A stretch of DNA of 10,887 nucleotides, taken from assembly GCA_035281845.1 (NCBI GenBank), contig DATEVL010000089.1:1-10887 (forward strand), written 5' to 3'. The notes below the pieces were generated by a model. That model saw nothing but the letters and a program-made list of their open reading frames with translations. It was not told the origin of the DNA and did not search any database. This document shows positions 5,784 through 10,887 of the stretch, piece after piece. The DNA comes from DATEVL01 sp035281845. Lineage in GTDB: Bacteria > Chloroflexota > Anaerolineae > Anaerolineales > E44-bin32. The position numbers were made by a program, and so were the translations under genes. Position 1 is the stretch's first letter, and each line of letters begins with the position of its first letter.

Positions 5784-7994
5784 TTACAGCAACGGCAATT
5801 GCGGATCTTTGTGTTCCGGAGGATCGATGCCGAGGCGTTCCGGGAGACTTGCCACCTGGAGCGAGGACTCGGCCGCCAGTCGCCGGATATGACGGAACTT
5901 CACGATCCGCCCTCCGGCCTCTAGCCAGGCGCGGAGCCGGGGGTCCCGCCGCTCCTTCTCCGCCACAAGAGGGGCCCGGCCTCCTGGTAGGACGATGACG
6001 TGTTCGCCGGTCGCCGGCTCTCCCAATGCGGCGGCGAGCACCGCCGTGCCCTGCACGCGATAACGGAAGGCCACACGCCCCGACTGCTCCCAGACGACCG
6101 TGTCGTCACCGGAAACAACGCGGTAGCCGAGACGGCCGCCCAACCCGTCCAGAATCGACGTGATCTCGGCAATGTCCTGCGAGCGGGCATCCGCTTCATC
6201 TTCAGGCCGGATTCGCCATCGACCCTCCGGGTCTTCCACTGCGTAGGAGGTCAGGCAGGCCAACACCAGTCTGCGGTCCGGCGTACGCAGGCCGCGGAAG
6301 TTCTCGCATAGCAGCGCCTCGACCTCGGTGGTGCTGATCCCTGGATGGGAACGGACCATCTCAAGAACCGACATCTCGACTCGATCCGATAGGGGCGGCG
6401 CGGCTCTCTCAGGATGGGCCAGCCAGTAATGTCCACTCTCGAGGTCGGCGCGTGGTTCCATGCGCTCGAACCGGCCTCCCGGCGCCAGGATCATTTCCAT
6501 TTCCTCGGTGATCCGGGTCAGTGGAGGCGTCTCTTCGGTGGCCCAGAGTTCAGCCAAGTGGCTCTGCTGAGCCAGGTCGAGGACGGCGGCGGCGTGGAGC
6601 ATGCCGTATCCTGCGGGCTCTCCCAAGTCGAGCAGGGCTTCTTCCGCCGCCATGGCCATCCGCATCCCGAGGGGCTCCTCCTCGGGCCTGGGCCTGTGCC
6701 GCGTCGCCTCCCAGGCCAGAACGGCTTGCCCATCGTTAAGCCGCAGCGCTTGGCCGCGCAAGCGGTACCCGGCTGCATCGAGCCCAGCCAGCGCCGCCGC
6801 CACGAAACCCGATTCGGCCTCCGGAAGAAACGCGACGGCCGGCGCGCCGGCCGGTTGCCGACGCGCCAGAGCTTGGAAGGCCCCGCGCAGAGCCGCGGCA
6901 TGCCATGTCCAATCGTAGCGACGGCGCCGCAGCGCGATCTTGATCGGAGCGGCAGCCTCGCGACCCCACAACCACGATGCCCACAGTGCCGAGAGCGTCC
7001 AATAGGCCTGGTTAGGCCGAGGCAGCGCCGTCAGGATCGCCGGCGTCTCCGACGGGAGCGTTTCGGCCAGATCTCGGATCGGTCCTGGAAACACGGCCAA
7101 CACGCCGGCCGAAGGCAGCCCCGATTCCGGCCAGGTGGCGAGCCGAACTCCGGGTGATTCCTGCGGCCATTCGTCGCGGGCTCGTTCCAGGGCTCTCCAG
7201 ACGTTGATCTCACGAAACCGCGGCGAGGCCGTGAGCGCCTTCGGGCGCGCCCGACTCTCCGGGTACCCCCATAGCCCGTTGGCAGCATCGAAAGTCGAGA
7301 TCAAGAGAGCCTCGGCCGCGCGCCGTTGGCCTGGCGTCAGCTCGATCTGCTCGAGTTTCTGCAGCAGGGTCACTAGCGCGTAGACGGCACGGGCCGGGTA
7401 GACGGCAAGGGCCGCTTCCACGTGGTCCCGATCCGGATCGTCAGCGGCGGCGGCGCGTTCAGCCGCCAGCGCATGCGCCAGGCTATAGCCCGCCGAAGCG
7501 ACGGCCCGCTCGCGGTCGGCCGGAGTGGTCGGATCTTCGCCGCTGTGGTGGCAAGCCTCGCACGCATAGGCTTTCGACACCGGCACCTGAAGCTCGCGGT
7601 CCCAGATGAAATGGTCGGCCGTGATCGGCGCCCCACAGCGGGCGCATTCCGACCGATACAACTCGAGCAGAAATCGTTCGAGACGGGTATCGTCTTTCGG
7701 TGCGGCGGCCAGCTGGGCCAGCGCCGCCCGCAAGTCGGATGGCGACAGGGGGTCGATACGGCTCTCGAGGACGAAGCGGGTCACCGCGTTGCTGAAGGCT
7801 GCCACCACGCCTCGCGACTGGGCCGCTTCGATCGCCAGCAATGGGGAGGAACCGAATGGATCGAGCAGCCAGCCCTCGGGGAACGGGTAGCTGGCAAGGA
7901 AACGCGTGACCGCGCCCCGCTCGATCGGTGGCAGGAATCGGGCCAGGGGGCCCGGCCGTTCCGGAGGAACGCCCGGCGGAAAAGCGAGATCCAC
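5784..7994 (-). CDS. DNA methylase-like protein (DUF1156-like) with degenerate catalytic motifs
   Basis: The product has 736 residues from GTG 7994. The frame is open back to 8240, but the extra 82 residues are Ala/Gly/Arg-rich and would overlap the divergent gene; a TATACT box lies just before 7994. Residues 42-56 (LLDPFGSSPLLAIEA, roughly) resemble methyltransferase motif I, usually DPFxGxG, but the second glycine is lost. A Cys4 zinc ribbon follows (C117, C120, C145, C148). At 322-332, TALPRPNQAYW stands where adenine methylases have DPPY, and is followed by LSALWASWLWG, as in DUF1156-type enzymes. The region to about 480 resembles the end of the methylase fold. Residues about 542-600 look like a winged helix, and about 605-712 is an unassigned domain (HVIVLPGGRAPLVAEKERRDPRL, then GRIVKFRHIRRLA). 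It probably binds DNA, with or without S-adenosylmethionine, but is unlikely to methylate by the standard mechanism. Role unknown. Confidence 0.7.
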   Translation of the reverse strand: MDLAFPPGVPPERPGPLARFLPPIERGAVTRFLASYPFPEGWLLDPFGSSPLLAIEAAQSRGVVAAFSNAVTRFVLESRIDPLSPSDLRAALAQLAAAPKDDTRLERFLLELYRSECARCGAPITADHFIWDRELQVPVSKAYACEACHHSGEDPTTPADRERAVASAGYSLAHALAAERAAAADDPDRDHVEAALAVYPARAVYALVTLLQKLEQIELTPGQRRAAEALLISTFDAANGLWGYPESRARPKALTASPRFREINVWRALERARDEWPQESPGVRLATWPESGLPSAGVLAVFPGPIRDLAETLPSETPAILTALPRPNQAYWTLSALWASWLWGREAAAPIKIALRRRRYDWTWHAAALRGAFQALARRQPAGAPAVAFLPEAESGFVAAALAGLDAAGYRLRGQALRLNDGQAVLAWEATRHRPRPEEEPLGMRMAMAAEEALLDLGEPAGYGMLHAAAVLDLAQQSHLAELWATEETPPLTRITEEMEMILAPGGRFERMEPRADLESGHYWLAHPERAAPPLSDRVEMSVLEMVRSHPGISTTEVEALLCENFRGLRTPDRRLVLACLTSYAVEDPEGRWRIRPEDEADARSQDIAEITSILDGLGGRLGYRVVSGDDTVVWEQSGRVAFRYRVQGTAVLAAALGEPATGEHVIVLPGGRAPLVAEKERRDPRLRAWLEAGGRIVKFRHIRRLAAESSLQVASLPERLGIDPPEHKDPQLPLL

Positions 7995-8000
7995 GATTCG

Positions 8001-8006
8001 AGTATA
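8001..8006 (-). promoter_or_regulatory. -10 box for the minus-strand methylase-like gene
   Basis: TATACT on the minus strand lies 6 nt before the GTG at 7994, so the transcript would begin at or next to the start codon. No Shine-Dalgarno sequence is present. A convincing -35 is not seen (GAGCCC at 17-bp spacing). Confidence 0.5.
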
Positions 8007-8058
8007 CGGCGGAGAAGGTACCTGGGCTCCATCAGAACGCCCTTCGCGGGCAGCCAGC

Positions 8059-8087
8059 TTGCCCGCGTCAGCGCCTTCCTTTACACT
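8059..8087 (+). promoter_or_regulatory. Promoter of the FG-GAP lipoprotein gene, leaderless type
   Basis: TTGCCC (8059-8064) and TACACT (8082-8087) are 17 bp apart. The -10 box ends 7 nt before the GTG at 8095, so transcription would start at the start codon. No Shine-Dalgarno sequence is present. Together with the minus-strand box it makes the 100 bp from 7995 to 8094 a divergent promoter region. Confidence 0.6.
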
Positions 8088-8094
8088 GCGAACC

Positions 8095-9321
8095 GTGCGA
8101 GCCCGTGTCCGCTTCGCCGGCGCGCTGATAGCCGCGGCTGCCGTCGCCGCGTGCTCAACGCCGCCCGAGCCCATCGTCCCATCGGCGACGCCGCCGGCAC
8201 CTGTGCCATCGGTCGCCGAAGGCGGCGGATGCCGGACCACAAGTGACGCCGTCCTCTCGGACCCCGCCGACGGGATGACACCTGCCGACTCGGTCTCGGC
8301 CTACCTCGACGCCGGCGGCGACCCCACTGCCCTCGCCGCTTCCCTGTTCGATCGCGGCTGGATCAGCCCCACCTCGATCGCAGTTTGGACCGACATCGAC
8401 AATGACGGCGACCTCGACTTTTCGGCAGGTCTCACCGGCCCCCCCGATGCGCAGGGCATCGCCCTGAGTGGGAGCGTTATCCTGTGGCGCTGCCAGGGCG
8501 GCTCTTACCTCCGGTCCGAGATCGCTTCTGCCCGGCCAGACTTCGGACTGCCGGCGCTCCGGGAGGCGCAGGATCTGACGGGCGACGGAACTCCCGAGTT
8601 GCTCGTCGCCTACCCTCTGTGCGGCGCACACAGCTGCTTCGCGCAGTTCGCCGTCTTCCAATGGGACGGCCCGGCCATGGCCGACAGGTTCAAGGGCGTC
8701 AGCGACGATATGCCTTACCCGGAGCTGTCCATCGAGCCTGGCGGCCCGGGCGCGCCGGCCGCCATCAAAGTCACCGCCACCGGCATCGGCTCAGTGGGCG
8801 CCGGACCCTACCGCATCTGGTCGCGCACCTGGAGGTGGGAGGCCGCGGCGCAATCTTTCCTCTCCGGTGAGCCGGTGGTCGAGGCACCTCGCTATCGGAT
8901 CCACGCCTTATACGACGCTGACGACGCCTTCGCCAACGGGGATACCTCGACCGCCCTCTCGCTCTATTTGCGCGTCATCGAGGATGATTCGCTGCTCGAT
9001 TGGCAGACCACGGGCGAACGGAGGTCGGAGCTCGCCGCCTATGCCGCTTACCGTCGGGTCCTGGCGTTCCTGATGTCCGGCGACGAGGCCGGCGCGCAGG
9101 CCGAGATCGACCTCCGCCTGGAGGGTTTGAGCGGTCCAGCCAACGCGTACGCCGAGCTCGCTCGCCTGCTGTTCGCGGCGGACCCGGCGCGCAGCCTGCC
9201 TGAAGCTTGCACCGACGTGAGGCGATACGTCGAACAGAACAGTCAAGCCATCTTGGATCCGCTCGACCACGGTTACGCCAATCGGACGTACCTCGCCGCC
9301 GACATCTGCCCGATGTCCTGA
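8095..9321 (+). CDS. Lipoprotein with FG-GAP/VCBS-like calcium motifs and helical C-terminus
   Basis: The product has 408 residues from GTG 8095. The frame is open from 7906, but only the 8095 start gives the textbook lipoprotein signal MRARVRFAGALIAAAAVAAC with lipidated C20. A Pro/Thr/Ala-rich linker (21-45) precedes the folded part. Two Asp-rich loops, DIDNDGDLDF (100-109) and DLTGDGTPELLV (160-171), match the calcium-binding loops of FG-GAP/VCBS beta-propeller repeats. C178 and C181, with the nearby C133, may form a disulfide. From about 266 to 365 the sequence is helical and resembles TPR pairs (YDADDAFANGDTSTALSLYLRVI). The protein should sit on the outer face of the membrane as a binding or scaffolding component; no catalytic motif is seen. 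It is followed 25 bp later by a peptidase gene on the same strand, likely one operon. Confidence 0.72.
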   Translation: MRARVRFAGALIAAAAVAACSTPPEPIVPSATPPAPVPSVAEGGGCRTTSDAVLSDPADGMTPADSVSAYLDAGGDPTALAASLFDRGWISPTSIAVWTDIDNDGDLDFSAGLTGPPDAQGIALSGSVILWRCQGGSYLRSEIASARPDFGLPALREAQDLTGDGTPELLVAYPLCGAHSCFAQFAVFQWDGPAMADRFKGVSDDMPYPELSIEPGGPGAPAAIKVTATGIGSVGAGPYRIWSRTWRWEAAAQSFLSGEPVVEAPRYRIHALYDADDAFANGDTSTALSLYLRVIEDDSLLDWQTTGERRSELAAYAAYRRVLAFLMSGDEAGAQAEIDLRLEGLSGPANAYAELARLLFAADPARSLPEACTDVRRYVEQNSQAILDPLDHGYANRTYLAADICPMS

Positions 9322-9334
9322 CCTTCTTCGCCGA

Positions 9335-9342
9335 AAAGGGAG
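9335..9342 (+). promoter_or_regulatory. Ribosome binding site of the M20 peptidase gene
   Basis: AAAGGGAG ends 4 nt before the ATG at 9347. There is no promoter-like sequence in the 25-bp gap, so the gene is probably translated from the lipoprotein transcript. Confidence 0.55.
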
Positions 9343-9346
9343 TTCG

Positions 9347-10480
9347 ATGGCTGCGATTCCAGTCTCATCTTTCAGGGAAGGGCTTCCAGATCAGCTCGGC
9401 GTCCTGCGCAGCATGGTCGAGATGGAGTCGCCGACGACCGACAAGGGACTGATCGACACTCTTGGCGCCTGGGTCGCGGCGAGGCTGGAGGAGCTGGGCC
9501 TCGAGATCGAGCGATTTCCGCAGGCGAAGGCAGGCGATCATTGGCTGGCGACGTGGGGGTCGGGCTCCGGCGGAGTTCTGTTGATGCACCACCTCGACAC
9601 CGTCTACCCTGCCGGGACGATCCAGACCACGCCGTGGGCCGAACGCGACGGACGCGCCTTCGGCCCCGGCTCCCTCGATATGAAGGGCGGTATCGCCGTC
9701 ACGTTGGCGGCGCTGGCGACCCTTCACCGGGCCGGCCGCCGTCCGGCTCGCCCGGTGCGGTGCTTGTTCACTTCCGATGAGGAAACGGGCAGCCACTCAT
9801 CCCGCGAATTGTTGGAGAGCGAGGCGCGGCAGCGCGACCTCGTGTTGTGCCTGGAGCCGGCCATGCCCGATGGTTCCCTCAAGACGAGCCGCAAGGGGAC
9901 GGGCCTTTTCATCGTGGAGACCGTCGGACGGGCGGCCCATGCCGGGAACAACCCCGGTGCGGGAATCAACGCCATCCTCGAAATGGCGCATCAGATTCCG
10001 TTGGTTCAGGCGTTGGCCGCTCCGGCTGCCGGTACGACCGTCAGCGTCGGGGTCATCGAAGGTGGAACGCGCACCAACGTCGTGCCCGAACGATGCCGCG
10101 TGAAGGTCGACATACGCGTCGTCGAGGCGGCCGAGCGGGCCCGCGTCGAGGCCGGCCTGGCCGCGCTCCATCCGGTGCTCGAAGGAGCGCGGATTGAGAC
10201 GCGGGGAGGCTGGAATCGGCCGCCGATGGTTCGGACGGACTCGATCGCCTCGGCCTTCGAGCGCGCCCGCCGTATTGGCGACGGCCTCGGTCTGCGACTG
10301 ACGGAGGGTGCTGCCGGTGGCGGATCCGATGCTAACTTCGTCGCAGCCCTGGGGATTCCGGTGCTCGACGGCCTCGGGCCGGTGGGCGACGGAGCACACT
10401 CGCCTCAGGAATACGTCGAGATCGACTCCCTTCCCGAACGCGCCGCATTACTGGCGGCGCTGCTCAGTGGCCAGTGGTGA
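9347..10480 (+). CDS. M20-family metallopeptidase, carboxypeptidase G2-like
   Basis: The product has 377 residues, full length for the M20A/ArgE/DapE/CPG2 group. The two-zinc site is complete: H82 in MHHLDTVYP, D111 in GPGSLDMKGG (the bridging ligand), catalytic E145 and ligand E146 in TSDEETGS, E170 in CLEPAMPDG, and H351 in VGDGAHSPQEYV. AAHAGNNPGAGINAI (about 196-210) is the start of the dimerisation domain, with H198 as its conserved His. The TSRKGTG segment and GGSDANF with LDGLGPVGDGAHSP closely resemble glutamate carboxypeptidase (CPG2) rather than DapE. There is no signal peptide, so it is probably cytosolic, cleaving an amino-acid amide such as an N-acyl or peptidyl glutamate. Exact substrate is unknown. 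The stop codon and the last residues (SGQW) are supplied by a repeat element that begins inside the gene. Likely co-transcribed with the lipoprotein upstream. Confidence 0.92.
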   Translation: MAAIPVSSFREGLPDQLGVLRSMVEMESPTTDKGLIDTLGAWVAARLEELGLEIERFPQAKAGDHWLATWGSGSGGVLLMHHLDTVYPAGTIQTTPWAERDGRAFGPGSLDMKGGIAVTLAALATLHRAGRRPARPVRCLFTSDEETGSHSSRELLESEARQRDLVLCLEPAMPDGSLKTSRKGTGLFIVETVGRAAHAGNNPGAGINAILEMAHQIPLVQALAAPAAGTTVSVGVIEGGTRTNVVPERCRVKVDIRVVEAAERARVEAGLAALHPVLEGARIETRGGWNRPPMVRTDSIASAFERARRIGDGLGLRLTEGAAGGGSDANFVAALGIPVLDGLGPVGDGAHSPQEYVEIDSLPERAALLAALLSGQW

Positions 10481-10579
10481 GTGGCCAGTGGCCAGTTACA
10501 GCTCGAATTGGAAATTGGAGCAACAAATGACCATCAGTAACAGATCAGCACTCCCTGGCCACTGACCACTAGCCACTGG
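10471..10579. repeat. Long inverted repeat of GTGGCCA-type units overlapping the gene end
   Basis: A 25-bp left arm (10471-10495) and right arm (10555-10579) pair at 22 of 25 positions around a 59-base interval. The interval has a second small pair, GTTAC (10495-10499) and GTAAC (10537-10541). The left arm is itself part of a short tandem array of CAGTGGC and GTGGCCA words from 10465 to 10496. The element looks like a MITE-like or REP-type dispersed repeat that encodes no protein. Its left arm contains the stop codon of the M20 peptidase. Confidence 0.75.
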
Positions 10580-10598
10580 TTCTTGGCCACGTCTCTCT

Positions 10599-10644
10599 GG
10601 GGGCCCAGGGGCGGGGGCTTACAGCCCCCTCCCCTTTGGCCCCC
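10599..10644. repeat. Strong G/C hairpin
   Basis: GGGGGCT (10613-10619) and AGCCCCC (10623-10629) form a perfect 7-bp stem around TAC. The pairing continues outward to GGGGGCC at 10599 and GGCCCCC ending at 10644, with one indel and two mismatches. It may act as a transcription stop after the peptidase operon, or be another dispersed repeat. It lacks a T tract. Confidence 0.6.
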
Positions 10645-10887
10645 TGGCCCCATCACCCCTCCCTGAAACCGGCGGCTCTGCGGTTGCCTTGCGCTCGAAG
10701 TCGTGCACCGCCGCGCGGGTGTCGAGGCGCTCCCGTGGTCGAGACACGGTTGGCGCAACGATCCCAAGACAAGACCACCCGCGGCATCCGAGGAGGCCAA
10801 ATTCTTAAGCGGCGGTCGGAAGTTGCAGGCGCAAGGCTACTTGCCCCGCCGCTTGCGAGGGAGGGGGATGGGGGTGTGGGGGCCGGG
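10645..10887. other. Non-coding right end of the window
   Basis: No supported gene is present in these 243 bases. A short minus-strand frame (10534-10800) covers the hairpins and has no Shine-Dalgarno sequence or recognisable motif. The stretch from about 10680 to 10800 is ordinary GC-rich sequence with nothing I can identify. A gene or the rest of a repeat may begin beyond the window. Confidence 0.4.
10852..10885. repeat. Degenerate half of the hairpin repeat seen at the left end
   Basis: CTTGCG followed by a G-run ending in GGGGGTGTGG resembles the reverse complement of the loop and one arm of the hairpin at 1-50, which reads CTTGCGGGAGAGG and ends GGGGGTGAGG. The matching C-rich arm is not present on its left, so it is either decayed or a solo half. 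Comparison was by eye only. Confidence 0.35.

Noticed and set aside
7906..8094. A 63-residue N-terminal extension of the FG-GAP lipoprotein
   Set aside because: The lipoprotein signal peptide must be at the N-terminus, and it begins exactly at GTG 8095.
7995..8240. An 82-residue N-terminal extension of the methylase-like protein
   Set aside because: It is low-complexity, would run through the signal peptide region of the divergent lipoprotein gene, and is separated from the domain start by a TATACT box.
10465..10496. Short tandem CAGTGGC/GTGGCCA units as a possible CRISPR array
   Set aside because: The units are only 7 to 10 bp, directly abutting without unique spacers, and no cas gene is present.
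10534..10800. An 88-codon minus-strand frame at the right end
   Set aside because: It runs through two inverted repeats and has no recognisable protein features.

Overview
The window is GC-rich bacterial chromosomal DNA that looks like Chloroflexota, probably an Anaerolineae-type genome. This is inferred from style, not from a marker gene. The signs are a class A penicillin-binding protein with an Ig-like module and a long Thr/Pro tail, extracytoplasmic lipoproteins with Thr/Pro/Ala-rich ends, a WD40-type (PD40) lipoprotein, near-leaderless genes behind TAnnnT -10 boxes, and dispersed G/C-rich hairpin repeats. No rRNA, tRNA, CRISPR array, transposase or phage gene was seen.

Layout, left to right: a long hairpin repeat (1-50); a MaoC-like hotdog hydratase gene (91-564); a complete type II toxin-antitoxin pair with its own promoter and palindromic operator (617-1270: Phd/YefM-like antitoxin, then RelE/ParE-like toxin); a structured GC-rich spacer (1271-1534); a large bifunctional peptidoglycan synthase (1535-4435); a 251-bp spacer; a PD40-repeat lipoprotein (4687-5691); a convergent junction with a hairpin (5744-5765); a minus-strand 736-residue methylase-like protein (5784-7994); a 100-bp divergent promoter region (7995-8094); a lipoprotein with FG-GAP-type calcium-binding motifs and a helical C-terminus (8095-9321), followed 25 bp later by an M20 / carboxypeptidase G2-like metallopeptidase (9347-10480); and a 407-bp gene-free end made largely of inverted repeats (10481-10887).

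Most of the genes are envelope or housekeeping functions that do not form one obvious pathway. The clear co-transcribed units are the toxin-antitoxin pair and the lipoprotein-peptidase pair. Three genes (1535, 7994 minus, 8095) have a -10 hexamer only 6 to 11 nt before the start codon and no Shine-Dalgarno sequence, whereas 91, 704 and 9347 have good Shine-Dalgarno sequences. Start codons were chosen on that basis and differ from the longest possible reading frames.

The best candidate for something undescribed is the minus-strand methylase-like protein. It keeps the layout of DUF1156-type DNA adenine methylases (DPF motif, Cys4 zinc ribbon, aromatic-rich motif IV region), but both catalytic motifs are degenerate, and it carries a winged-helix-like segment and an unassigned C-terminal domain. 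No complete new system could be demonstrated.
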